Assembly: GCA_963824475.1 (NCBI GenBank) | Contig: CAWGPR010000012.1 | Coordinates: 992,001-1,056,000 of the forward strand | Source: Roseiarcus sp963824475 | GTDB lineage: Bacteria; Pseudomonadota; Alphaproteobacteria; Rhizobiales; Beijerinckiaceae | Length of the DNA stretch: 64,000 bases | Direction of reading: 5' to 3' | Shown: positions 42,259 to 50,547 of the stretch, in pieces | How positions within the stretch are numbered: the stretch's first letter is position 1 | Layout of the letters: the number at the start of each line of letters is the position of its first letter | Notes under the pieces: generated by a model | What the model was told of the DNA's origin: nothing | The model's database searches: none | What the model saw: the letters and a program-made list of their open reading frames with translations, nothing else | Program-made: the position numbers and the translations under genes

Positions 42259-43026
42259 ATGTCCAAAGACTACGTCGCCGCCAATCTCGAAGCGCCGGTT
42301 CTCGATCATCTGTTTCCGAACATGATTGAGGCGGACAAAAGCGCTTCGACTTGGCCCTATTTTCGCAAGCAGATCAACCATCCGTTTCGGGTCGACAGAC
42401 GTAATCCGACCGTCGGCTTCATCAATCGCGACGAAGCCTCAATCCTCTACGCCAACGCGCACGCGTTCAAGGGGCGGAGCGGGATCGAGATCGGCGCCTG
42501 GCGCGGTTGGTCGACCGCCTATCTCGTCGCCGCCGGGATTGCGCCGCTGCACGTCGTCGAACCGCTGCTCGCGGACGTGGACTGGCGGCGTGAATTCGAG
42601 CAGGTGATCCGCGGCGCCGGCGGGCGCTCGACCACGATCCTTGTTCCCGAAACGAGCCCCGGCGCGGTCATCCGCCTCGGCGAATTGGGCGCGCGATGGT
42701 CGTTCGCGTTCATTGACGGCGATCACGACGGCGAGGCCCCGACCCACGATGCGCTCGCTTGCGCCCCCTACCTCGAAACAACCGCAATGGTGGTCTTTCA
42801 TGACTTGGTTTCGCCGCATGTGGCGGCGGGCTTGCGCGCGCTGGCGGCGAAAGGCTGGAACGTGATGGCTTACCAGACCGCGCAGATGATGGGCGTGGCG
42901 TGGCGGGGAACGATCGATCCGGTGGCGCACAAGCCCGATCCGACGCAGCCTTGGCGGGTTCCCGATCATTTGGCGGGGATTCCCATATCCGGCGACAGCG
43001 CGCTTACGGCGCCCGCCCGACTCTGA
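42259..43026 (+). CDS. Class I SAM-dependent methyltransferase-like protein
   Basis: The 255-residue protein shows the first methyltransferase motif as GIEIGAWRGWSTAYL (about 76-90), then an acidic strand end (LHVVEP), and later WSFAFIDGDHDGEAPTHDALACAPYL, MVVFHDLVSP. The FIDGDH-x-D block is typical of the Methyltransf_24/cephalosporin-hydroxylase-type family, often found in polysaccharide or antibiotic tailoring. The substrate is unknown. It lies divergent from the ABC importer and just ahead of the cytochrome c gene. Confidence 0.75.
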   Translation: MSKDYVAANLEAPVLDHLFPNMIEADKSASTWPYFRKQINHPFRVDRRNPTVGFINRDEASILYANAHAFKGRSGIEIGAWRGWSTAYLVAAGIAPLHVVEPLLADVDWRREFEQVIRGAGGRSTTILVPETSPGAVIRLGELGARWSFAFIDGDHDGEAPTHDALACAPYLETTAMVVFHDLVSPHVAAGLRALAAKGWNVMAYQTAQMMGVAWRGTIDPVAHKPDPTQPWRVPDHLAGIPISGDSALTAPARL

Positions 43027-43040
43027 AAGGGAAAGCCCCC

Positions 43041-43574
43041 ATGACGCGGCGCCTCTTCGCCACGACCCTCGCCGCTGCCGCGGCCGCGTTTGGGTCCCTC
43101 CCCTCTTCAGCTTCGGCCGACGACGCCCAAATCGCGCGCGGGCGCTATCTCGTCGTCATCGCCGGCTGCTCGGATTGCCACACGCCCGGCGCATTGCTCG
43201 GGGCGCCGGACATGAAGCGCTATCTTGGCGGGTCAGACGTCGGCTTCGCAATTCCGGGCCAGGGCGTGTTCGTCGGCGAGAATCTGACCCCTGACAAGGA
43301 GACCGGGCTCGGCGACTGGACGAGCGAGCAGATCATCGCCGCGATCCGCACCGGCAAAACGCCGGAAGGAAAAGACCTCAGCCCCGTCATGCCATACGCG
43401 GCCTTTTCGCACCTCACCGACGCCGACGCCGAGGCCATCGCCGCCTTTCTCAAGAGCCTTCCGCCGGTCAGCAACAAGGTCAAGAATTTCGGCCCGAAAG
43501 AGCCCGTCACGGTCAACGTCTCCGCCGTGCTGCCGCCCGCCGTCTATAACGCGCTGCCGGCGCCGCAGAAATAG
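43041..43574 (+). CDS. Mono-haem c-type cytochrome, exported
   Basis: The 177-residue protein starts at 43041, 15 bases after the previous stop, with a GAAAGG-like ribosome-binding sequence. It has a signal peptide (MTRRLFATTLAAAAAAFGSL, cleavage near ASA) and one haem-binding motif CSDCH at residues 43-47. A distal Met is likely in the LSPVMPYAAFSHLTDADAEAIAAFLKSLPP segment. It belongs to the short cytochromes that serve periplasmic dehydrogenases. It converges on the binding-protein gene. Confidence 0.88.
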   Translation: MTRRLFATTLAAAAAAFGSLPSSASADDAQIARGRYLVVIAGCSDCHTPGALLGAPDMKRYLGGSDVGFAIPGQGVFVGENLTPDKETGLGDWTSEQIIAAIRTGKTPEGKDLSPVMPYAAFSHLTDADAEAIAAFLKSLPPVSNKVKNFGPKEPVTVNVSAVLPPAVYNALPAPQK

Positions 43575-43590
43575 CGGCGGGGGCCGGCGA

Positions 43591-44589
43591 TCACTTCGGG
43601 CGCAAGTCGAGGCCGACGCCCTTGTTGACGAACTGAAGGGTGTAAGCCTTCTTGTAGTCGATGCCTGCCTTGACCACCCCCGCCTTCACCATCGTGTTAT
43701 AGAAACTGCTCCAGCGATCGTCGGTCATCGCGCCAACGCCGAGTTTAAGCGTGTCGCCGGAATCGACGATGCCGTATTCCTTCATTTTGCTGATCGAAAA
43801 CGCGATCTGGTCATCCGTCATCTCCGGATTCTCCCTCTTGATCGCCTCATTGGCCTTCGCGTTGTCGCCGTACAAATAGTGGTACCAGCCGATGGTGGAG
43901 GCGTTGACGAAGCGCTGGACGATGTCCGGATGCTTCTCAACAAAGTCGCGGCGGCTTTCGACCAGGTTTGAGTAGGTCGTGTAGCCATAATCGGCGAGGA
44001 GGAAGATATTGGGCTTGAACCCGCCCTGCTTCTGGACCTCGAGCGGCTCCGAAGTCAGATACCCCTGCTGGATCGAATGCGGCTCGGCGATGAACGGAGC
44101 CGAGTTGAAATTGTAGGGCTTGACGTTCTCGTCCTTGAAACCGTAAGCGAGCCGCATCCATGCCCAGAACGTGTTGACCGCGCCGGCGCTGACGAAAGCC
44201 GGGTTCGCTTTGGGAAGGTCTTCCCATTTGTCGAGGCCGACGCCGGGATGCGACATGAAGATCTGCGGGTTTTTCTGGAAGTGTGCGGCCACGGCGATGG
44301 TCGGAATGTTGTTCTGCACCGCCAGGAAATCGCCGATCATGTCGCCGCCCATGAAGAATTCGATCTTGCCGGCGATTAGAAGCATGCCGCCGTTCGACGT
44401 CGGCCCGCCCTGCAGAATGGTGACGTCGAGGCCGTATTTTGTATAAGTCCCGTCGACGAGGGCCTGGTAGTAGCCGCCGGCTTCCGGGTCGGCGACCCAA
44501 TTGGTGCCAAAGGTCACCTTGTCGAGCGCGACAGCCGGTCCGGCGAATCCGATCGCCCCCGCCAACGCCGCCATGATCGCAACGCGCAT
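43591..44589 (-). CDS. NMT1/THI5-like periplasmic binding protein of an ABC importer
   Basis: The start at 44589 (MRVAIMAALAGAIGFAGPAVA) begins with a signal peptide; the longer frame to 44685 lacks one. The 332 residues include DKVTFGTNWVADPEAGGYYQAL, a LQGGPTSNGGMLLIAGKIEFFMGGD segment and VSAGAVNTFWAWMR, typical of NMT1-type domains that bind hydroxymethylpyrimidine, nitrile, sulfonate or aromatic ligands. The permease and ATPase of the same class at 40226-41838 are the likely partners. The neighbouring deaminase-like gene suggests a nitrogen heterocycle as ligand. Confidence 0.9.
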   Translation of the reverse strand: MRVAIMAALAGAIGFAGPAVALDKVTFGTNWVADPEAGGYYQALVDGTYTKYGLDVTILQGGPTSNGGMLLIAGKIEFFMGGDMIGDFLAVQNNIPTIAVAAHFQKNPQIFMSHPGVGLDKWEDLPKANPAFVSAGAVNTFWAWMRLAYGFKDENVKPYNFNSAPFIAEPHSIQQGYLTSEPLEVQKQGGFKPNIFLLADYGYTTYSNLVESRRDFVEKHPDIVQRFVNASTIGWYHYLYGDNAKANEAIKRENPEMTDDQIAFSISKMKEYGIVDSGDTLKLGVGAMTDDRWSSFYNTMVKAGVVKAGIDYKKAYTLQFVNKGVGLDLRPK

Positions 44590-44860
44590 TCGAAGTCCTC
44601 CCGCAGTCCAAGTTCGCAGGCGGCTCAGCGACCGCGCCGTTCTCCGGCGCCGGGCCGCCTTTGGCTGATTGACGCCCCGCCTCACAAATGGTCGCTCTCG
44701 CCCCCGCAGCCATCCACCATAAGGGCCGAAATTCCACGCGTCGAATCCAATTTAACGAAACGCCCAGGCGAACCAGAGCTCAGATGGCGCGAGGCCCAAG
44801 GCTTTACCTTTCGGCCCGCCTCGCCTATGCGCCCGTTCCCAAAACGGAGACAACCGCCGC

Positions 44861-46192
44861 ATGCGCTTATGGATCAAGGACCCGCTCGCCATCCTCGCAG
44901 CCGACGCCGAGCGCGGCGTCGTGGTCGAGGGCGCCGAGATCGTCGAATGCGTCGCGCGCGGCCGATCGCCGGCGGCCCCTGTCGACACGACGTTCAACGC
45001 CTCGCGGCATGTCGTGCTGCCGGGGCTCGTCAACGCGCATCATCACTTTTATCAGACGCTGACGCGCGCCCATCCCGCAGGCTTCGGCAAGGAGCTCATT
45101 CCCTGGCTGGTCACAATGGAGCGCCGCTGGGACCGAATGACCCCCGAGGCCCTGCGCCTCGCGATCAGGATGGCGCTCGTCGAACTGATGCTCTCCGGCT
45201 GCACCACCGCGGCCGATCATCACAACCTCTTTCCCCCAGGCCTCGAGAACGCGATCAACATCGAAGTCGAAGAGGCGACGAAGCTCGGCTTACGCATGAC
45301 GGTCACGCGCGGATCGATGGGCATTTCCGAGAAGGACGGGGGCTTGCAGCCGGACTCGATCGTGCAGGATTCGGAGACCATCCTTAAGGACAGCGAGCGC
45401 GTGCTGCGCCGCTATCACGATCCGCGCCCCGGCGCGATGATCCGCGTCGCGCTTGCGCCCTGTTCGCCGCTCGCCGTGCCAAAGTCGGTCTTGGAGGGAT
45501 CGGCCGAACTCGCCGAGCGCTACGATTGCCGGCTGCATACCCATCTCTGCCAGTCGCTCGACGAGGACGTCTACAGCGTTGAGACATTCGGCATGCGTTC
45601 GGTCGACCTTCTGGAGGAGGCCGGCTGGCTCAGCCCTCGCGCCTGGGTCGCGCATGGCATCCATTTCAACACCAGCGAGATCGAGCGCCTGGGTAAGGCG
45701 AGCGTCAGCGTCTGTCATTGCGCCGCCTCCGACATGGCGTTCGGCATGGGCGTCTGCCCGGTGAAGGAGCTCGAGGCGGCGGGCGTCGCCATCGGCCTCG
45801 GCGTCGACGGCTCGGCCTCCAACGATTCGTCGAACATGATGGAGGCCGCGCGCCACTCGCTCATGCTGCAGCGCCTCAGCTACGGGCCCTCGGCGGTGAC
45901 CCCCTACGATGCGCTGCGCTGGGCGACAGAGGGCTCGGCGCGTTGCCTCGGGCGCGACGACATCGGCGCGATCGCGCCGGGGATGCAGGCCGACCTCGCG
46001 CTCTATACGCTCGACGAGCCGCGCTTCAGCGGCGCCCAGGACCCGATCGCCGCGCTCGCCCTCTGTGGCGCGCACCGCGCCGACCGGGTGATGGTCGCGG
46101 GCGAATGGCGAGTGATCGACGGCCGGCCTGAGGACGTCGACCTCCCCACCCTCATCGCCAAGCACAAGGCGGCGGCGCGCGCCTTCGCGTGA
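44861..46192 (+). CDS. Amidohydrolase of the 8-oxoguanine deaminase/AtzB-TrzN type
   Basis: Would hydrolytically deaminate or dechlorinate a purine- or triazine-like ring. The 443-residue protein has the metal HxH motif in GLVNAHHHFYQTLTRAHP, HTHLCQSLDEDVYSVE with the third His, AWVAHGIHFNTSEIERL, and GLGVDGSASNDSSNMMEAAR carrying the metal-activating Asp. The HFYQTLTRA and VEATKLGLRMTVTRGSM patterns fit 8-oxoguanine deaminase and hydroxydechloroatrazine ethylaminohydrolase. Divergent from the NMT1-type binding protein with 271 bases between. The true substrate is not proven. Confidence 0.87.
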   Translation: MRLWIKDPLAILAADAERGVVVEGAEIVECVARGRSPAAPVDTTFNASRHVVLPGLVNAHHHFYQTLTRAHPAGFGKELIPWLVTMERRWDRMTPEALRLAIRMALVELMLSGCTTAADHHNLFPPGLENAINIEVEEATKLGLRMTVTRGSMGISEKDGGLQPDSIVQDSETILKDSERVLRRYHDPRPGAMIRVALAPCSPLAVPKSVLEGSAELAERYDCRLHTHLCQSLDEDVYSVETFGMRSVDLLEEAGWLSPRAWVAHGIHFNTSEIERLGKASVSVCHCAASDMAFGMGVCPVKELEAAGVAIGLGVDGSASNDSSNMMEAARHSLMLQRLSYGPSAVTPYDALRWATEGSARCLGRDDIGAIAPGMQADLALYTLDEPRFSGAQDPIAALALCGAHRADRVMVAGEWRVIDGRPEDVDLPTLIAKHKAAARAFA

Positions 46193-46491
46193 CGTGCCGC
46201 GCGGCCCGCCCGCCCCTGAATTGCACGAAAAAATTCGTCGTCGCGCCCGGCCAGATGCGCGGCGACGCTCGATGAGTCTTCCGTCCATTCGACAAAGGCG
46301 CGCCCGCAGGGGTTCAAAGCCGCGATGGCGCGCTGCTGTAATCAGGCCCCCTCAGGCCTGCTAAAAACCCCACCGGCGCCCCTATTTAATTCTTGCTTTG
46401 TTCTCGTTTCTCCCCTATCGTTCCTCTATGCCAAAGCTGACGGACGCAAGCCCGGAGCAAGGCGCCGCGCGCAAACGGCGAGGATCGAAAC

Positions 46492-46638
46492 ATGAACGCT
46501 GCTGGTCAAATCGCTGTGACGCTCGCCGCGCTCATCGGCTTCGGCCGCCTATTCCTGGCCGACGAGGGCGACAGCCACCGCCTGAGCGGTGTACTCATTC
46601 TCGCCGGCCTGGTTGGGAAGGTCGCTCTATCGATATGA
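46492..46638 (+). CDS. Possible 48-residue membrane peptide
   Basis: A short frame starts at 46492 with GAGGAT 8 bases upstream. It encodes MNAAGQIAVTLAALIGFGRL, an acidic turn (ADEGDSHR) and a second hydrophobic stretch (LSGVLILAGLVGKVALSI). The two predicted helices and the ribosome-binding sequence support a small membrane protein, but there is no family match. The upstream interval 46193-46491 holds an AT-richer promoter-like zone near 46380-46420. The one downstream (46639-46860) shows nothing clear. Confidence 0.4.
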   Translation: MNAAGQIAVTLAALIGFGRLFLADEGDSHRLSGVLILAGLVGKVALSI

Positions 46639-46860
46639 CCGGAGGCGCTGCGGAACGAGCCCAAGCGCTCCTATTGCGTTAAGGCGTCTCGTTCGGGCCA
46701 ACCGACTGAGACCCTCGAAGGCTCAGTTCCCTCATCCCAGTCATCCTGAGCCGCGTCGACCGTCGACGAATACCACCGGTCCGGTAACTCCCAAGCTTGC
46801 GCCGCTGACGGCCAATGCAGCCGATGTCGGTCCACCGTGTCGCCCTCGCGAAAGTTAGGG

Positions 46861-46885
46861 TGTCACCCCCGCGAAAGCGGGGGTC
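46861..46885. repeat. Left palindromic end of the GIY-YIG unit
   Basis: A 25-base sequence beginning TGTCACCCCCGCGAAAGC whose CACCCCCGC/GCGGGGGT arms fold into a hairpin. It is an exact inverted copy of 47334-47358. It ends about 30 bases beyond the stop of the GIY-YIG gene. Confidence 0.85.
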
Positions 46886-46915
46886 CAGCGCCGCCGCCAG
46901 AGGCTCTTCGAAAAA

Positions 46916-47212
46916 TCAATTGTTCAGCGTCTCGTAAAGGTCTTGCCAGTCCGGATTGAACCGCTCGATCAGCTCGAGCTTCCACCGCCGTTCCCATTTC
47001 TTCAACTGCTTTTCCCGCACGATCGCATCCCTGACATCGACGTAATGTTCGTACCAGACGAGCGTCTTGACGCCGTATTTCGCGGTGAACCGCGAGCCGA
47101 CCCCGTTGCGGTGCTGAAACGCGCGCGCTCCGAGATGGTTGGTTACGCCCACGTAGAGCGTTCCGTTGCGCCGACTCGCCATGATGTAGACGCTGTGGCG
47201 TCGCTCCATCAT
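46916..47212 (-). CDS. GIY-YIG endonuclease domain protein (single domain)
   Basis: The 98-residue protein starts at 47212 (MMERRHSVYIMASRRNGTLY); the longer frame to 47524 runs into the flanking repeat. It is a single GIY-YIG nuclease domain: the GIY-type motif VYI (8-10), YVG (20-22), the catalytic Arg R30, FTAKYGVKTLVWYEHY, the metal-binding Glu E67 in REKQLKKWERRWK, and LIERFNPDWQDLY. All catalytic residues appear intact. It is of the UvrC/Slx1-like COG2827 group, of unproven function. It lies alone inside a unit bounded by two identical inverted palindromes. Confidence 0.9.
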   Translation of the reverse strand: MMERRHSVYIMASRRNGTLYVGVTNHLGARAFQHRNGVGSRFTAKYGVKTLVWYEHYVDVRDAIVREKQLKKWERRWKLELIERFNPDWQDLYETLNN

Positions 47213-47333
47213 CAACGCCCTTGCCCATGCAGTTGCCTTCACCGCCGCAAAAAGTTGCGCAAAAGCGGGGTCCGGCATTGTCACGTGTCGCAGCCAAGCC
47301 GCTTCGCGGTCAAGCGTCCGCGAATGTTCTCTA

Positions 47334-47358
47334 GACCCCCGCTTTCGCGGGGGTGACA
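47334..47358. repeat. Right palindromic end of the GIY-YIG unit
   Basis: Exact reverse complement of 46861-46885, again internally palindromic, about 120 bases upstream of the GIY-YIG start codon. Together the two ends delimit 498 bases containing only that gene. Confidence 0.85.
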
Positions 47359-47575
47359 AACTCTTCAAACGTCTCTTGCCGACCTCTCCCGGCGCCCTCG
47401 CCAACCGCGCTTCGAAGGGCTCCGGGCGTTCGGACGAAAATGAGACGAACGGGGTTGGGGTTGGGGCGTCAGGCGAAAGACCGCAACACAGTGCTTGCGG
47501 CATTGGATCGCGGGAGGTCGTCACAGAGCGTGTCGTCGTCCTCGCCGAAGAACACGCGCTCGCGCCGGCTGCCCG

Positions 47576-48102
47576 CTAGCGCACACTCGCGCAAGATTCC
47601 AAATCGCGTTTAATTTTCTCCCACTCATCCTTCAGAACTGCCTGTGACTTCTCAACCAAAACCTTATCCATCTTCCTTCTTTCATTATACTCCTCTGTGT
47701 TGTACATCTGGTATATAGCTGATAAAACCTCGCGAGAAGTCTTTTCCATAGGATTAAGCAGGAGCTCAATCTTAGTGCCGAGCGCCGATAATTTCCTATC
47801 ATCCTCAACTTGGTATGGAAAAGTCTTAGAGGTCATCAAAATTGAATGGAAATTGCTAAGAGAATCTCTAAGAACTCAATCCATTCTTGCCTCGACTCAC
47901 ACATTTTTTGGACCGTAGCGCTCCTAACCATCCTCATAGTGGCATCCGCTTGTTCTTTAGCCGCTTGAGCTTGCAGACCAACCGCCTCTGCATGCCTCCG
48001 GGCGGTCCTGTACTGCAAATAACCAATGATAAGCTGAACGATAGGACCGACAATTACCGCCACCAGCGCAATCGTGAGAGAAGCGCTCTGTGTTGTTTGC
48101 AT
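47576..48102 (-). pseudogene. Small membrane protein split by a frameshift, function unknown
   Basis: Two overlapping frames together give one plausible protein. The first, from the ATG at 48102, has a membrane helix (SLTIALVAVIVGPIVQLIIGYL), a coiled coil (ARRHAEAVGLQAQAAKEQAD) and SRQEWIEFL. The second frame supplies DSLSNFHSILMTSKTF and a charged helical C-terminus to the stop at 47576. Joined at about 47862-47868 the sequence reads RQEWIEFL-R-DSLSNF, as in a membrane family with a conserved R-x2-WI-x2-LR motif. One missing base would explain it; alternatively they are two overlapping genes. The region is much lower in GC than its neighbours, so it was probably acquired. Confidence 0.5.
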
Positions 48103-48298
48103 TTTCGGTTCCGCCCAGCAGATTCGTATTCTCTGTGCGTTTTAATAGCGGATGGCAGGGTTCACGCTGTGATCTGCCTCACACACCGCGATTGGCTTGG
48201 ACGTTCGTCGGCGCGCACGTGGTGACCGAGTTAAAAACGGCCGTCGGCGTCGTCAGCGACCAGTCCCCAGAAGCGGCACTCGATCGCTCGCGAGATCC

Positions 48299-49105
48299 TC
48301 AACCCTCGGACGGCCGGTCGTAACCCGGCCAGCCGAAATGGCGGTGGAACTCATCCTCGCTCGCCTTATCCATCATCGCCAGCGGATCCCAGGCCGGCGC
48401 CGACCGCACCTGGTCGCGGGTGACGTTCATGTTGATGTGCTGGCCAAACCAGTCGATGTCCTTCACCGCATAGGGCGAAAGCTGGACAACCTTTCCCGGC
48501 CACCAGTTCCGCGTCGCGATGACGAAATAGCGGATCTCCCAATTCGTGTCGTCGGCCAGAACGTTCTCCACGTGGCCGATGTCGCCGTCCACGGCGTGGA
48601 CGTAATAACCCTTGATCGAGGCCACGCCGTGCAGGCGTTCGACGCCGTCGATGGGAGGGACCTCCGCGTCGGCCTCGCGCCGGACCTCGTCGCCGACGAT
48701 CCGCTGCTCCGCGTTGGGCAGGACGGCGGCGCCAAAATGCGTCGCGCCCCAATAGGGGTCCCAGCCGTAATAGTCGTAGAGGAGCGCCTCCATATCCCTG
48801 TTCACCGGCTCGTCTTCGGCTGAGTGCGGGCCGGCCTCGATCTCCGCCTTGGTCAGATTGACGGTGAGCTCGAGCCTGTCCCCAGGGCTCATCATCGGAA
48901 GCTTTGGCTTTGGCGGCAGGGTGAGAGGCGCGATCGCCGACGGGTGGATGAACACCTGGCGGCCCGGCAGCCAATGACCCGCGCCAACCACGATCCACCG
49001 GATTTTCCAGTTCTGATCGTCGAACAGGAAATCCTTCACCGTGCCGACGTCGCCGTCGCTGGCCTTAACCGTGCAACCCTCAAGACCGCTAACGGCGAAC
49101 AGCAT
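48299..49105 (-). CDS. Protein with two PRC-barrel domains
   Basis: The 268 residues contain two copies of the PRC-barrel beta fold, each with a D-G-D/DIG strand followed by a D-x2-W-x-IR(Y/W) core: near the N-terminus (TVKASDGDVGTVKDFLFDDQNWKIRW) and near residue 160 (VHAVDGDIGHVENVLADDTNWEIRY). PRC barrels occur in photosynthetic reaction centre subunit H, RimM and many stress-related proteins. No membrane helix or other catalytic domain is visible. The N-terminal start (MLFAVSGLEGCTV) fits the fold. It is divergent from the IS630 copy inserted 50 bases away. Confidence 0.85.
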   Translation of the reverse strand: MLFAVSGLEGCTVKASDGDVGTVKDFLFDDQNWKIRWIVVGAGHWLPGRQVFIHPSAIAPLTLPPKPKLPMMSPGDRLELTVNLTKAEIEAGPHSAEDEPVNRDMEALLYDYYGWDPYWGATHFGAAVLPNAEQRIVGDEVRREADAEVPPIDGVERLHGVASIKGYYVHAVDGDIGHVENVLADDTNWEIRYFVIATRNWWPGKVVQLSPYAVKDIDWFGQHINMNVTRDQVRSAPAWDPLAMMDKASEDEFHRHFGWPGYDRPSEG

Positions 49106-49155
49106 GGCGCGTCACTCCTGGGCCGGTCGATCGAAACAATAATCTGCGCTGTTTC

Positions 49156-50396
49156 TAGTCGCCCGCTTCAATCAATTTGAAAGGTTTTGATGATTCGCTT
49201 CGTCGACGGTGCGGACGACGGAGGCGATCATGGCTGCGAAGGAGATTTCAGTAAAGAAGTATGTGGTGCGGTTGAGCCCGGATGAGCGGGAGCAACTTGA
49301 AGCCCTCATCCGTAAAGGAAAGAGCCCGGCCCAGCGGTTGCTGAGGGCGCGGATCTTGTTGAAGGCCGATGTCTCGGAAGCCGGGGAAGGCTGGAGCGAC
49401 GGCCGGATCATCGAAGCGCTGGAGACCAGCCCATCCATGGTTTACCGGGTGCGCAAGCAACTGGTGGAAGAGGGCTTCGAGGCGGTGTTGAGCCGCAAGC
49501 AACGCGCGACGCCGGCGGTTGCGCGGATTTTCGACGGCGAGAAGGAAGCCAAACTGATTGCCTTGGCTTGTTCCAAACCGCCCAAGGGCCGCGCACGCTG
49601 GACCTTGCGGTTGTTGGAGAGCAAGGTCGTGGAACTCCGCATTGTTGATCGCGCCAGCGACTCAACGATCGGGCGGGCGCTCAAAAAAACATTCTCCAGC
49701 CCCATCGCCGACAGTGCTGGGTCATCCCGCCCAAGGCCAACGGCGCGTTCGTAGCGGCGATGGAAGACGTGCTGGCCGTCTACACGCGGCCACGCGATCC
49801 CGATCGTCCGCTGGTTTGCCTGGACGAGACCTCAAAGCAACTCCTCGCCGAGACGCGAGCGACGATCCCGATGAAACCGGGGCGCCCGGCCCGTTGCGAT
49901 TGCGAGTACGAGCGCAATGGAACCGCCAACCTGTTCATGCTGTTCGCGCCGCTCGAAGGTTGGCGCCATATCAAAGTCACAGATCGCCACACCGCCGTGG
50001 ATTATGCTCACCTCTTGAAAGACGTGGCCGATATCCACTTTTCCGCCGCCCAGACCATCGTTCTGGTCCAGGACAATCTCAACATCCACAGCAAGGCGTC
50101 ACTCTACGAAGCCTTTCCGCCCGCCGAAGCCAGGCGGCTGGTCGAGCGGTTCGAATGGCATTACACGCCAAAGCACGGCAGCTGGCTTAATCTGGCGGAG
50201 TCGGAACTCGGCGTCCTATCGTCCCAATGTCTCGACCGCCGCATCCCTGACAAACAAACCCTCGTCGAGGAAGTCGCCGCCTGGGAGAAGGACCGCAATA
50301 CCAATCACGCCAAGGCCAATTGGCACTTCACAACCCCAAACGCTCGCATCGAACTCAAACACCTCTACCCGTCAATCTGACTGAATTGGCCGACTA
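49156..50396 (+). mobile_element. IS630-family insertion sequence, copy 1
   Basis: The element spans 49158-50394 (1237 bases), flanked by TA (49156-49157 and 50395-50396) in a CTAG context. Imperfect terminal inverted repeats begin GTCGCCCGCTTCAATCA on the left and GTCGGCCAATTCAGTCA on the right complement. The same element recurs reversed at 59757-60992. TA duplication and the DDE transposase place it in IS630. It lies between the PRC-barrel gene and the amidase gene. Confidence 0.93.
49230..50380 (+). CDS. IS630-family transposase made from two frames
   Basis: The first frame (49230-49754) encodes the DNA-binding N-terminal half: MAAKEISVKKYVVRLSPDER, a helix-turn-helix region with WSDGRIIEALETSPSMVYRVRKQL, and RARWTLRLLESKVVEL. 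The second frame, read from the A7 run at 49683-49689, gives NILQPHRRQCWVIPPKANGA and the catalytic DDE half: CLDETSKQL, VLVQDNLNIHS and LNLAESELGVL. A one-base shift at the A7 run joins them. Both copies keep the run, so programmed slippage is likely and this copy may be active. Confidence 0.85.
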
Positions 50397-50547
50397 GGTC
50401 AGTTTGCATCCAGGCGTAATCCCCTGCCACTCTCCGCCTCGCCCTCAGAATGAGGGGATGGGCAGAGCAAAAGCAAAACGGCGCTAGGCGAACAATTATG
50501 CCTCGCGCCCAGGCTTGAACGCAACACAAGGCAATGGAAGCGAGCCA

